Shown here: positions 33,211 through 47,200 of the stretch, piece by piece
Numbering within the stretch: position 1 is the first letter of the stretch
Layout of the letters: every line of letters starts with the position of its first letter
Source: Epiperipatus broadwayi
Taxonomy: Eukaryota > Onychophora > Udeonychophora > Euonychophora > Peripatidae
Assembly (NCBI GenBank): GCA_028023455.1
Contig: JAQFVV010000013.1
Location: forward strand, 3,722,001-3,786,000
Length of the DNA stretch: 64,000 bases
Direction: 5' to 3'
Notes under the pieces: model-generated
What the model was told of the DNA's origin: nothing
Seen by the model: the letters and a program-made list of their open reading frames with translations, nothing else
Database searches by the model: none
Program-made: the position numbers and the translations under genes

Positions 33211-36200
33211 GTTTTACTAAATGGAAGATTATGAAAAATATTGCATCTACTAATGAGAATCCAATAACATCTTCAAAAATCAAATCTAAGTAATTTCACT
33301 TGTGGATCAGAATAAATTAAATTGTTTACACATTGTAAGAATATTATTTCTTGGCTATAATTATTCTGTTGTGATATTAAATTAAAAGTACTTGATATCT
33401 TTTCATATATTTTCTGTGAGGCAATTCTCTTTTGACTTAAGTATTTGGTAGAAAAATGCATAATATGATAAGAGCATGACTCAGTAATATTACTCATTAA
33501 ATTTAATATTAAGTTTGAATGCTTTTTTCTAAGCAGGACTCAAGATATCCAGTAGTAGAATAGATGCATATGCTAAGGAAAGTGATTACACCTTGAGTTC
33601 TGACATTCAGCTTTCTAAGAAAGTCATTTCTAAAAATACTTTTCTAGTTAACATTTGATAAGTCATTTCTAAAAATACTTTTCTAGTTAACATTTGATAA
33701 ATAAAAATATATTAAACTATCTTTCATATCAACTTTCAGGCATAATAGCATTTAAACATAAATCATAATTGTAGTATTAATTCCTTGGAGCTTTTAATCT
33801 TTAGTTAATAATAACCATAGTACCCATTTTTAATAATGCATGAATAAATGGTGTATTATGAGCCAGTTATCTGAATATAAAGTAATAGGCAGCCAGCTAT
33901 AATTCACAATATATCATTGCTTATAAAGGGCTTGCATGTTTTGGTGAATTGAAAGGGTATGATATGGAGCTCAAGTTCCATGGATCATAGCCAGTTCACT
34001 CACTCACAATGCTCAATCCTCTTATGAATAATAAATTTTTACATCATTATTAATGGTTATGTATAAATTTTCTCCAAACTTTTTTTTTATTGGAAAAAAA
34101 AAAAGTATAAATATGTTGAAAGAATTTGATATCATTACTTAAGTGTATATTTCAATTTACAGAACACTTCTATGATTAATCAATGCTTCTTAAACAGGAA
34201 ATAAAGAATCTTTAAAAAAAAAAAATAGCAAATAGAGGATGAGTTAAAGGGTAGGAGATAAACACTATATGATAGTCACAGCATAGGAACTCTCTTATCA
34301 AATGAATAGTTTATATAGCTTTCTGTGACTCTCAGCAGTGAACACTTTACATTAATTTATATATGCTTTTTAATATGAATCACATAAATCTTATTAAAAA
34401 TACTTAACACAAAAAAATCTATATATCATAATAATAATAATGAATAAAAATACAAATGAGTAAAATGTTAATTACTTGATTTTATTTATTTGTGAAGACA
34501 AATATTTTTGTCCATCACAAAATATACCAAGGCAAAAAAAAATATGTAAAAAATATATACAAACAATGCCAAAAAATAGTGAATACATATATATATAATA
34601 AGAGAACAGATAGTGCTTATAAAATGAATGGCCAATAGTGATATTTTAAGCAATGGTATAATGATATGAAACTTTTGCTTATTTGCTCAAAAATTATTTA
34701 GAATCAGTAGATTTTACATAGAGGAAAAGTCTATGTATCTTTTAATTTATATGTAAATGCATTACCTAAAATTCTATTAAAAAAGTGAAGTTTTTCTGCC
34801 AGGCAATTAAGTGAAGTGAATAACCTTTTATCACATTAGACTTTTAAATCTTATTTGATGACACAATAATGTTACAATTAAACAAATGGTCCACCAGAAT
34901 CATATGTCAATGTTGCAGTCATTTAGAATCTTAATTCGCCTGACCTTTAATTTCTCACCCTAGTAAACTAATTTTAACAACTTCTAGAACTGACAAATAT
35001 TTTACTTGATTGTAAACTTCAGTCATCAATTTTGATTATTCTTTTTCACAAAATATTTGCATTGACAAAAATTTGAAATATAAAACAAGTTCATAATATT
35101 TGCTAAACTTTAGAAAGATTAAATAATAAGATTGCTTCATACAGTAAATAAAGAGAGTATTAAATATTCATCATATGGTCTTCAAAGGCAATAAGAATTT
35201 AAAAGAACGTGTAAAAAAAAAAAAGAAGAACTTATAAAGAAAAAAAAGTGTTATTTACAAATTATATAATAAATCTAAAAATGAATTCAAGCTCTGAAGC
35301 AGTATTCTCTTTACTGATCTTTGAAAATATACTTTGCAGTAGTTTATATTTCTTTAGATGTTTTCATATCACAAACAAAGCACAATACTGATTATTAAAT
35401 TGTGTGCACATATTTTATATACAATTGATATTAGTTTAATAATTTCAACTTAACAAAGTGCTGAGTCACTGTATTTTTGAAACAATGAATTTTATTTCCT
35501 TAATCTTTCCCTTCGTGTCATTGTTCTCTTCACAAACTTTTTAGATCAAAAAGTATGCTCTATCTCCATCTAATATTCCAGAAATACTGAAACATATGCA
35601 GGCTTGTTTTAGCCCTTTTATAGGTGTGTTTATGCAGACTGATTTTAGGGCCTACATTTGCTTTGTTCTCCCCAATGACTTCTTTTCAAAATATTTGGTA
35701 GAATACATAACATGTAAAAAATCATATTGATAGTGATTTTTAATGTTATCAAAATATGCTTAAGAACATGCGTAAGAAGATTTTGGGACTGACTTTAATA
35801 TCATTTTGGCATAACTTTTTGACAATGTTAATACTAAATATTTAAGGCAATGATGCCCAATGAGCATTCCACTGGTCTATAATGTCCATTATATTAAAAT
35901 GAATGCTCCTGTGAAGTATATATTTTAAGATTATTAGATTACTAGAGAGCCCTGCTTTAAGCACTCTAATTTATTATTAGATGTATTAAATATATATATA
36001 CAGATCTGTAAGATTTTTATAATTTCAGATTTAGATTTCAAATGTGGATTGGAATGCATGAATGCCTAAACTAATAGCATGATTGATAATAATAAAGATA
36101 ATAAATATCACATGACTGTTCAAAAGTTTGGTCTTTTGTTTATTATGAGTATTTATTTTATTCCTTTCTCATACTAGAAATTAATTTTGTATGTATATAT

Positions 36201-38220
36201 CTATAAGAGTCCTCATGATTTATCCATTTTTTCTTTTTTAAGGGAAAAATTAATGTGTTTTTCAAATATTATGGATTATTACACTGGTTTGAGTTATGGA
36301 GTTTTTGACCATTGTCAAGTAAGATGCTTCATTTTAATTTTTTCTCTTTGCCAATATTCTTGTGCTTTTCCAATTGAGCATATATATATATTAGTATATG
36401 CATGATCTCTTAATTTAGTCATATCTGTTTTTTCCTCTCTAATCATTATTTTGTGTTCTTTTAGTTGCCCTTCCACATTCACATGGTTTTTCATAAATGC
36501 AGCTCTTGGTTTTCAGCATTGCAAATTTAGATTTCATTGAAAATTAAAATTCTTCACAATGAGCTATAGTTTTGGAAAACTGTTCTAAAATTATAATGAT
36601 TGCAAATTTTCTTTAATTTCTGTTACTGTGGCATGTGTGAATACAATATATTATCTGCCATTAGGTATTGTATGTTTCCTTTTGTCGCCTATTAAATATT
36701 TTTTTAATAATATCTGATGAATAACTAATTTTCATGCATGTTTGTACTATATTGGGAATTTTTTTCCAAGTCACTAACTTCTGAATAAACTTCTTTTGAT
36801 CTCTTCCCTAATGATAGTACAACTACACTTTTTATGTTTGTCATGATTGTAAATATATGCTAAGGATTTTTGTATATATGGATTTCTGTAAACAGCAGCT
36901 TTGATTTTTGCAGGGAAAGGGTCTTTTCACAAGAACATCTAAAAATTTCAAATTTTTCTTATTCTAACTCTGTTGTGAATTTTGGTGAAAGGGATAATAT
37001 TAATGATATTTCCAAAATGTTTGTAATAATGCTTCACCATGTGGTCAAATGACAAATGTATCCTTGTAATAATAGTCAGACTTTTGATGGTGATATAGTA
37101 TATATGGCTGTGGAGTCAACTTATTCTAAATAAATATTGCTCATCATCAGTTGCAATATGATGAGCCCACAACTATACCTTGATTTTGTTGGAAAAATTC
37201 TGAGTTGCACTGAAGTACGCTGTTGCTATGTATCTTTCAATACACCACAAAATTCTTATATAAAAATCAGGGATTGTCTATAAATTCACTGCTATCTAAT
37301 ATTATTTATTCCCATCAAAAAATTTGATTTTTTTATGATGATGATATAATCTTTATATATATAATTATTATATAACCACATGGTGAAGCACTATGCAAAC
37401 ATTCTGGAAATATCAACAACATATCTTCATCAATTAAATTCACAATAGAATTAAAACAAGAATAAAAATTGGCATTCTTATATATTATAGATTTCTTCAT
37501 TGCAATTTCAAAATTACTGTTGCAGAAACCCACAGAGAAAGAAAATACTTAGCATATGCAATCAATCATGAAGAAACACACAAAGTGTAGTGGTATTCTC
37601 TATGAAATAGAGCAAAATAAGTATACTCACAATCAGTAACTTGGAAAAAGAAAAGTCCAACAATAAAACAAATTCTCATGAAATTTTTTTATTAAATAGC
37701 TATCATTAAGAAAACCTTAAATATACAATAAAAACAAACTTAAAAAAAAAGCAAACAAATTTTTAAAAATCTACAATCTATATAATATCAAAACACTTTT
37801 AAAGCCATAACATACTGTGAATTCTAACCTCTACAAAACCTAAACTTGCAATGTTAAAAAACAAGAATAACTATGAAATACCAAATAACTGTGGAAGAAT
37901 CTATATTAGTTGGCAAAACTAGCAATCTCTTTGAAAAATGATTAAAAGAACACAAAGTAATGATTAGTGAGGAAAGAATACAAGTATTTAAAACAGCAGA
38001 TCATGCATTTACCAATAAATATATGGTTGATTGGAAATCAGAAGAATATTAGGCAAAGATAAAAAAGTAAAAAATCTGCTGATATTACAATGCCAAACAA
38101 TCCCATATGTTAATTTAGTATAATAATCTATAATGTTTGAGCAATAACCTTGTTCTTAAAAAAATAAAATGATAAAGTCAGAGAAATGATGTAGGCAATT
38201 ATATAAAAATTCTATTGGCC
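33211..38220. other. AT-rich spacer with a 39-bp exact tandem duplication
   Basis: A 39-bp unit (AAGTCATTTCTAAAAATACT...) is exactly duplicated at 33621-33659 and 33660-33698. The remainder is AT-rich DNA. The ORFs near 36187, 36870 and 37333 have no recognisable domains. Confidence 0.5.
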
Positions 38221-38228
38221 ATTGTCTT

Positions 38229-38330
38229 CAACAGCATAGCACAGTTGGTTAAAGCATTATCTTGAATTTACTATTCATAAATCTAAAGGTCCCTGGTTTT
38301 AAACAGCAACATCTGAAGAAGAAAGGAGAA
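38229..38330 (+). mobile_element. tRNA-derived SINE relic, family 2
   Basis: CATAGCACAGTTGGTTAAAGC resembles a tRNA D-arm and A box. GGTCCCTGGTTTTAAACAGC stands about 40 bases later in the B-box position but lacks the GGTTCGA core. No full cloverleaf. A degraded pol III-derived SINE head is the best reading. Confidence 0.5.
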
Positions 38331-38611
38331 TAGTACCATTCAAAATATTGATATAAATTAACCCTTGGGTTATTACTAATTTTTTTCTAAAAACATTTAT
38401 AAATGAATAGATGAGGAAATAATTTAACATATAACTACAAATTAATCAAAATGTTCTAAACAATTTCTAAATAATTTTACATTTTTAAATTGTAAAAGCT
38501 TTAATTTTTCTCCACTCAGAATATGGTGATAACTGATTTCATGAACTGTTTTCATTTTATTTCAAACTATGAGTAAAAATTATGCTAAGGAATAAAAGTG
38601 ATCAGTGTCAA

Positions 38612-38690
38612 GACTACACTGAGATCCATGGTCCTTTGAGCTCCAGAATCTGCCATTCTACAACTGCATCACATTGTACAGTGCATGCTA
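38612..38690 (-). mobile_element. tRNA-derived SINE relic, family 1
   Basis: On the minus strand, TTCTGGAGCTCAAAGGACCATGGATCTC parallels the copy at 24195-24286 (CTCTGGAGTTAAAGAGCCATG...ATCTC). The A-box half is more decayed than in that copy. Confidence 0.4.
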
Positions 38691-39293
38691 AAAAATAATA
38701 TTTTTAAAATCTGATTTTATATCAGTCTCTCATGTTTAAACACGAGTCAATATCAAGTTCATAAAATTCTACAATTATGTCTTAGAATAAAAAGCATTTC
38801 TGTATGCATTCAATATTCATTAATATTCTTATGACAATACTACTTTAAATCATGACATACAAAATAGTCATCCTGTAAAATATTTAATTTTCATATTTTT
38901 TCCTTTTATTTCAACTTGCCTCTATCTCCTTCACCAAATATTTTCTCTTTCAAAATTTTATCTGCTCATTATTTTGAATTGAATCCTTTTGATGTCGTTG
39001 ATACATTTTACTTAAAAATTTTATACATATATGAAATAAAATTTGGTTTTTGTTTTTGTTTAAATTTTGATTAATGTATACTTAACAATTTATACTTCTT
39101 AAATTTAAAGCTTATAATTTTTCTTTTTTAAAACATATTTATACAAATAAATTTCATGAGTTTTTTATCTTCTTTAAATTCATAGGACAATATTAAATAA
39201 TCAGTAAAAAAAAAAAGAGTTAAATATTAAAATCTATAATTATAATATACAATTGGAATAACAATCAAAGGGCTAATACAATTTTAGACATGC
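38691..39293. other. AT-rich spacer, nothing recognised
   Basis: No ORF or structured element noticed. Confidence 0.5.
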
Positions 39294-39435
39294 AAAAGTA
39301 AATACAATATAGTCTTGCGTTGTTAGCCGAGAGGTATCGCAGCCGCCATGCAAGCAAGTAGTTGGTTGCAGACGGTTGTGGGTTCGCGTCCCGGCCGATG
39401 CTATGACACATGGAAAAAAAAGTAAATACAATATA
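39294..39435 (+). mobile_element. young tRNA-derived SINE with exact 18-bp target-site duplication
   Basis: The insert at 39312-39417 is flanked by identical copies of AAAAGTAAATACAATATA at 39294-39311 and 39418-39435. It has an A-box-like TTAGCCGAGAGGT and a near-perfect B box GGTTCGCGTCC about 55 bases downstream. The 3' end is TATGACACATGG plus a short poly-A. This is a pol III-transcribed SINE mobilised by a LINE. It is short (about 106 bp), with only the tRNA-like head and a brief tail. A diverged copy lies at 47.1 kb. Confidence 0.9.
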
Positions 39436-40380
39436 AACTATTAATAATGATTACAAAATAACCTTTGGATGTAATTTACAATATTGATAAATAAAGCATT
39501 ACAACAATAGTTGAACAAAAAAAACACAAAAAAGTTAATCTTAAACTATCTTTCTTAAATTATTTTATATATAAAGATCGTATCGAATGAAACGAGTATA
39601 TATAATTTTGATATGCTTATTTTTCTTTAGTGTGAGTGAATAATGCAGATATATATAAAAGAATGAAAAAAATTCAATGAAAATATTGGATGCAAAATAC
39701 TTAACAATTCATTTATTGAAATCACAATCCCACAGTATTATTAAAAAGGAAAAGAACTACGTGATATATTTTTTTTACTATATTTTCTTATTTTTATAAT
39801 ATCTGTATCCTCTCTACACACATAAAAATCTAAAGATAAACATCATAGGTACTATTTAATAACGCATTTTTAAATCGCATAAAATAAATTTTCTGCTAGT
39901 CTAATGTTTCTTTACAATTTTTCATTATTTCTTAATAAATGTCATTTTGTACTTTTTTCTTGTTTTAGTTGACTAAAAATATGTTGTTAGTTCATGCATA
40001 ACCTATTGCTTCAATTTTTTCAATGTTTTAATACTGCCCTCTGGTGAATTTTAAAGAAATTAAAATCAGAAATCTAAAGTTAATTTTTTAAATTTTAATT
40101 AATTAAAATATTTTAAACTTGTTATTATAAAAATAAGTGTTCAATAAACTTCTAAAATGTGCAATATACATTTAATATAGTTTATAAAACGAAAAACTAA
40201 GTAGGAAAAAAAACACTTCAATGATATTAAATTGCTGAATTATAAAAAAAGATATAAACGAAAGTTTTCAATGGAAAAGTTTATTATAACTCAAATATAT
40301 ATATATCCAATAACAATATTATATTCTATTTCTCTGATCTTTTTTCCATATTTATTTTGTAATTTTAATAAAATAAAATT
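39436..40380. other. AT-rich spacer, nothing recognised
   Basis: No supported feature; the ORF at 40232-40444 is mostly low complexity. Confidence 0.5.
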
Positions 40381-40720
40381 AGGAGCGTCTGAAGTGCTGG
40401 AGAGAGAAACTATAATGAGTACAAATTGTAAGACTATAAAATAATCAGCAGCTTAGCGCTTTCGAGGCGAATTGCCTCATATTCATAGCAATAATAATAA
40501 ATAGTGCAGAAGAGAGTGTTAATGACAATATGCAAAATACATGCAAATTCTCTATGTCGCCCAGCGTTTGGAGATATCGAAGCAGGTGTCGCGTCTATTG
40601 ATGGAGTTTTTATTACCAGTAATAAAATATGCCTCTTTAATTTTTCGCTTGCTGTCGTTTTTCTTTGTGCATACTATTTTTTAGTTAGATGGTTCAAATG
40701 TATGACCAGACTTTTTTGAA
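40381..40720 (+). other. patch with CpGs, a GC hairpin and a 71-codon ORF, unassigned
   Basis: Less AT-rich than its flanks, with CpGs retained. It has a perfect hairpin GAGGC-GAATT-GCCTC at about 40464-40478. The downstream ORF 40504-40719 would encode a short protein with a hydrophobic segment near residues 43-60. No known family. It may be a remnant of a host exon or of a mobile element. Confidence 0.2.
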
Positions 40721-43700
40721 AGTTCTAAAAATATTGATGAATTGTCGTTATTTTTCTGTGCTCTATTGTATGTATATCTATGTAATTTTATAATATAATT
40801 TTCCTATAAATTGAGTGAATGAGAATTAATCAATCACAGGTCATCCTAATGTATAAAATTATTACAATAAACACATTTTCTTAACTATTTTATTATCCTC
40901 AAAATAAATAGGATAAAGCATCACATGATTCTCTTAATTTACAGCTAACATCTATATTAATCTACATTATCACACTTCTGTACTGCTGTACAGCCATCTA
41001 TTGTAAGCATAAGTAATGAATGAGCACTAGACAGCAGAGCTGACCAAATTCCCAGACTAATGTAATACTCTTCTTTCACTAATATAAATGAATAAAAAGT
41101 CTAAGGATTTGATTGGCACTACTTTTGTTTACAATAGATGGTATTAGACTGGGCTACTGCTTTTAATACAGAAGTCCAAAAATTGAAAATCTGTGAACCA
41201 AAGGTTTCATTCTTGCTATCATAATTCATTTTAACATATTGAAATTTATTTAATCTTATGGCTTGATTGGTAAGATCATCTACCAGAGTACATCTAGAAA
41301 CAGATAGCCCATTCAATGCAGAAGACAATATTTCTTCCAATGAAACAAAGTTAAAAAAAAATAGCAGTGAAGTGAAATGGGCACTGACACTATCTGTGAA
41401 CTAATAAGATCATGTAAGATATCACTGATATTCCTTAACTCTATCTCCTATTGGTCATATAATATTTTAAAAGATTTTAATAAATATTTAGCATCTATCA
41501 TAGTGTATGCTTATTTAATGTACATTTTTAAAAAATATTTTATCAAGTATTAGATACGTACTGGACAATTTTATAATTCATGTCAAATAATGTAAAAATT
41601 AATAATAAAGATATCAATTTTCGAAAAAGATACTGAACTTTGTAAGCAAAACTCTAAAGAGTTCTTTTTACATTTAATATCATATACCACTGAGATCACT
41701 TTTTTTAAATTCTTATTTTAAAAAGTTTGAATGATTAGAAAAATAAAATAACCACTTCAGGATTATTTTTTCATATAAATGTGAACTATATGAACATATA
41801 CATAAAATACATGCTTACATACCAATATAGAAAGAAACTGTTTTCTTGGCATATTTATGCTTTTTCTAAAATTATATATTTTTTTTTTAAATGACAAAAT
41901 TTTGCATGTCATTATTTCAATAAAGTAGAATATTAATGATTTAATGCATTTTATTTACTTTAAATATTTTGAAGATAATTTATTACTAACACAGAAAGCA
42001 CACAATAATACTCAAATGTTTTGTTAATAAAAAAAAAAAAGTATTGATTGCAAATCTTCATTTAAAAAAAAACAATATTTTTAATAATACAGATAAAATA
42101 CAGAATGCTTAATATAAAAATACTTTGAAAACTTTACTGAGCAATATAGTTACTCTACAAAATCTTTGATCAATATAAAAGTGTGGTTTCACAAAGATAT
42201 TATGAAAAGGATCTTACTAAAGTTATAAAAAGATCATTTTCTGTTTTTACTAGGGATTCTAAAGAAAAACTGTCTAGCTATGTTCTAAATATTGAGAGTT
42301 TTGTAAAATCAAACTGATGAAAACCAATAACAATGCTATAAAACTGATACAATACTAAGTTATAAAACAACTACAATGATAAAAGTTTTCAACAGTAATT
42401 TTATGATTGTAATATGAATTAATAATTAGCTGAATAATTAATTTGGTTCAATGTCAGAAAGTCTTTTATTTAAAAAAGGTTTACTTTTTTATTTTAAAAA
42501 GTTTGTTCATTTATATACAATAAAAACATTAGGTGCTCCTATAATCTGAAATGGAGCTACAAAATACATACACAAATGACCAAATCTTTGTATTTCTAAA
42601 GCTTGAAATAATTTATTTAGAAAAGAAATAAAATTCAAAATGGTAATAAATAAATACATGGAATAATATATTTAGCAATCAAACTAATATAGAAGGAAAA
42701 GATTAGTAATTTGCAAAATTGATTTTTGGAATAATAAGTTATTTCATATTTATAAATGTATAAAAATAAATTATAATAAAATTCATGGTAATAGGTGTAA
42801 TAAATAAAATCATAAAAATAAATAGATTTTGTTTCATATTTGCATAATAAATAAAAATATAAAACTAAATGGCTTTGTTTTACTTACATGAAATTCCCAG
42901 TTTTGACCAATCAACCAAATGAAAAAGATTGTATATAACAAACATTTCATTTATGTATTGGTAATCTTGATAAAATATTATTTATATTTATTTTGCTTTG
43001 GTTTAGTTACAAAAATTGTTATTTCTACATTTTTATTTATTATATTTAATATTTTGGATTTTATTTCTTTTATAAATCAATTATTTTCAATAACTATAAA
43101 TACATATATTTTACTTTTCTCAATTAATCCATTCATTTTTTCTTTAATCATTTCTGTGTATTATGAAACTCCATGTGGTGAGTAGATAGATCTCAGGTTA
43201 TAGAAGCACCAAAACTTATATGTAAAATGTAATAAATAGCAAATCAGGGATCATAACATAAGCACAAAAACATATAAATATAGTCATATATAATAATCAA
43301 TAAAGCATGTCATATATAACATGACATTGCTTTTAAAAAGCTTATAATCATATATGTATATCCATATAGTAGCATTCAAAAACAATTATTATTTATTTAT
43401 TAAGAAAGGGAAAATGTGAAATGTATTTTAATATTGTATATGTCTTCTAGTTTAATAAGACATAATAATTTTTTTTAAATTCAAGCTAAAAAAAATACCT
43501 CCACTATTCACTTAAATGAAACTAACTTGATTATTCACCTTTGTTTCAAGTTGAGTAATCTTCAATTGCAGAGAAAAGAACTTAGTTATTATCCAATAAG
43601 TATCATCATATTATGGTGTGATACAATGATAAATATATTTTTACTACTATTCTGTCTGAACTTATCTCACTCTTAGGCACATTTTATACATTATGTATTA

Positions 43701-46700
43701 ATCATTCACATCTGAATTATTCCAATTGACATGAATATAGTCAAGTAATTATTATTTTATTTTGACAATGGTATGAAACTACATATTACAAAATCTTCCA
43801 GTTAACTACCAGAACTAAAAAAAACATCTCAGAAACTATAATTTTTATTGATGAGTGAAGAAAAAAAACTTCTTTCCTATCCATTTTATTAATTTCTTAT
43901 TCAATAACCCTTTTCTGTTCATTAATATTTCAGAGAAACTTGTACCAATAATTATGATAGACAAAAGTAACTTAAGGTTATCATTTTTGAAGGTGAATTC
44001 TGTAATGTTAATAGCATTTTTTTTCATTTGTTATAAAAAAATTACTTGTATCAGAATCTTTTGCAAATGATATATTTTTAAAAATACTCATGAAGAAATC
44101 AAATATTTTAAAGGATTTTTAATTTTTCTAAATATAGTCTTGTTTTAATCATGCTACTAATTCTTTTCTTTCTTTTGCTCTAAGCTTACAAATATCATAC
44201 TTTTCTTGATATAAGATATTTTAGATTACGGTTCTTTTCCAATAGACATTATTTAATATTGAATTATGTATCTATTACCTGAATATAGTAAAACATTTTG
44301 AAAAACATGTTCCAATAATAAGGGAGTTCTTTCACTGATAGAAGCCAAAATTGTTTGTTGTATAAAAATTTTATATGTGTAAAAACAATGAAAAATGCAA
44401 ATTTTAATGAATATTAAAAAATGCTCATCACACTGCTTAATAAAACACAAATATATATGTAGTTAAAAATAATAAGTTATTAAAAAAATTCTACTGAGTA
44501 AAGACACAACTCAAAAATTACATTTAAAAGTTAAGCATTATGAAAACTTTTAGCAGTTCTAAGTTTTTACTTCCCTTGTATTAAAAATTTTCAGAGTTTA
44601 AATTTCAATAAAAAATACTATAGATTGTATATTATAAAAACCTGTAAAAAATCACAAGATTTACAAAAAATAAAGATTATGGCTTTCTGATGGACTCTGA
44701 CAGCAATAACTCTTTGAAAACCAATGATTCCACTGAAAGAATTTGATCAAAGATATAACATAATTAATATGATATATCTAGCATATTTAAAACAAATCCA
44801 TAGAAACTAGAAACCTAGCCAGAATAAAAATATATAGTCATCTATTAATGAAGTTCTTGTCTAGTTCTTTAATTCTTACAATTTGTAATAGTTAATCTAT
44901 CAATTCTACAAGATAATTAATAAAAGCCTAGCATGTAATTAACCTCTAATGAAAGTTTAAGTAGAAAAAAAAAGGTGATTAAAAAAAAAATTGTGCTTCT
45001 GATTAAGATTTTTGTGATAAATATATATATATAATCAATCTCTCTTTATTTTATTACATAAATTTGTAAATTATGTAAGCATTAAGTTTTCTAAATTATG
45101 CCAGAATGTGTCACTGCTTATTGAAATTACGTTCATATTAATATAATCACCAATTTAAGGTACAATACTAGTAATTATTTAACTTTAGTTAGGTTAATGT
45201 GAATATTACAAATCTATACAATGAATCTTCAACCCATTAGTAATGTGTATAAACATTTTTCCATATCTGTTATCTACTTTATTTGTTCCCAAATCAGTGG
45301 CATAGAAATATGTGTTATTTTATCAAGGGGCTATTATTTTTGAATTATTGGTTTGATGTTTTTTTAATCTATCAATGATAAATCACAGTTACAACACAAT
45401 ATCAATATTTTATTTACATGGATAGTTTGTTTGTCCTTTAATTTGAAATGATATATAAATATTATTACTGTATATAATTATATGCACATTATAATTAGTT
45501 TATTTATTATTGAATAATATTATGGTAATTAAATTGTCATAAATTATAATTATAAATAGTAAATTAAAATATATGCAAAAAAAAAAAATCACTAATTTTC
45601 CAAAAACCATTTTTATGATTTTGTTTCTAATAAAATTATACTTTACTTATTGGTTTTAAGATAAAAACTTAAGAGTTATTTTTTTTTCCTAGTAATGCTT
45701 TAAATTATCTTAAATCCCTTGACATTGAATTTCAGACTTAGGAGAAACAAAAATTTAAAAAACTTAAATTTCATTTAAAATACTTTTTAAATGAAATAAA
45801 AACAAGTTTGTTAGGAAAAAAATTACTGTAAAGTTATATTAAATCACACTTGTTAAATAGATATATAATTATTCTGATACTAAAATTATGTATATATACA
45901 TACATTTTCATATTTGTCTTTCAACACATGCTTCTGAAACACAACTAACAGAGAACTTAAAGTTGAGATTATTAAAGAAATAATACTGTTTTACTTAAAT
46001 TTCATTAGATAAGGTATTAACTATATATGAATAATAATTTTGCTTATATTAGAAAATATAATTTAAAGAGTATTAATAATAGTTTTAATGGATATATGAT
46101 TTGTAAATAATTGCTAAACAACGTAAATTTACTCTAGAAAAAAAATAATGCATTGTACTGGAAATTATGAATACAAATTTGTAAATAAATTTGTTGTTTT
46201 GGTTATTTATTTAAATAGTGTAAGGTTGCAAGTATTTTATATGAAAAGTATCAGATTACAATATCAAGTTCATGGTCCATTTCAAGAAATTTGTGTAATC
46301 CTTGATTTGACCAGAAATTGTAGATAATGGATTTATAGGTGTTTTAATTAATAAATATTATAAAGAAAATCTTTTAAATAATATTAATACAAAAATAGTG
46401 TATATCTCTGGAATATTTCCTGATGGTATTTATCAGATAGTGCCCAGAGTTTTACGAGGAGTAGGAGCTTGAACCTAACAGTTGAAGTATATAGTATTAT
46501 TTAATAGTATTGTGCTTATCATATAATATTAACGTGTGTGTTAATGAATGTAAAGTACAGATTATTAATCCATTCTCATCTTAGCCATCTATTACAATAA
46601 CAACACATTATTAGTTTTCTATATCTCTTTCACTTATTGCAAACCAGAGACATTTATTTCAGAGTTATTACTTCTGTAGATGTATTTATTTCTGCTTCTA

Positions 46701-47094
46701 TTATTAAAATATATACTGAAAGTTTTTTTTTTGTTTGTTTGTTAGTTATTTCCTACACTTCAATCTCTTTCTAGATAAATATTCTTCAGGATATGTTTTT
46801 TTTTATAGATACAAAATATATGCTATCTAGAAATTAAAATAAGATCCAATGGTGAGAACATAGAATTTGTCACTACTCTCATAAATATTATTATATACAT
46901 ATACTTTCTCTTTACAATATATAAATATATAACTTTATCATTATTATCATTTTTCAATGTAAATGATTTTTATACAATTATTTTCATCTTTATCTATTTA
47001 TATATTTAAGTTAATATAAAAGTATTAATTCATAATAATTTTATATTCCATATATCCACATTGTTCTTAAATAAACATAATAAACCAACAAAAA
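40721..47094. other. AT-rich spacer with a possible hAT fragment
   Basis: The only part with coding-like character is the minus-strand ORF 41119-41340. Everything else is AT-rich low-complexity DNA; the 88-codon ORF at 42919-43185 is a run of hydrophobic AT-rich codons. Confidence 0.4.
41119..41345 (-). pseudogene. possible hAT transposase fragment
   Basis: The translation contains LSVSRCTLVDDLTNQ followed by LNKFQYVKM. This loosely recalls the LS..TV..R..D.A region before the catalytic core of GTF2IRD2/ZBED-like hAT transposases. The similarity is weak, and the DES(T)D motif that should follow is not present. It could equally be chance. Confidence 0.2.
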
Positions 47095-47200
47095 TAGTCA
47101 AGCATTGGTGACCTAGAGATTAGCATAGCTGCCTTCCAAGCAGCTGGACCGAATTTGCTTCCCGACCAACACATTTGACATATGGAAAAAAAAATAGTTA
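47095..47200 (+). mobile_element. tRNA-derived SINE, diverged copy of the 39.3-kb family
   Basis: GGTGACCTAGAGATTAGCATAGC, CTGCCTTCCAAGCAGC and TTGCTTCCCGACC mirror the tRNA-like head of the 39.3-kb SINE. The 3' end (TTTGACATATGG then poly-A) matches its TATGACACATGG-A(n). A short direct repeat AAAAATAGT borders both sides. The B box is degraded. Confidence 0.65.

Noticed and set aside
33086-33283. 65-codon minus-strand ORF containing KREDGTVTLNYYIRC
   Set aside because: Lies in module B' of the nested foldback element and the LTR end. Other copies of module B break the frame, so it is not a conserved protein.
33930-34015. possible further minus-strand tRNA-SINE (GAACTTGAGCTCCAT-like)
   Set aside because: Only a short resemblance to the 24.2 and 38.6 kb copies, with neither box convincing.
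39312-39417. tRNA gene
   Set aside because: A and B boxes are present, but no full cloverleaf forms, and the poly-A tail plus 18-bp target duplication show a SINE.
42919-43185. 88-codon ORF rich in Ile/Phe/Leu, looks like a membrane protein
   Set aside because: Composition is what AT-rich random DNA gives (TTT, ATT, TTA codons). No motif, no conserved neighbour.
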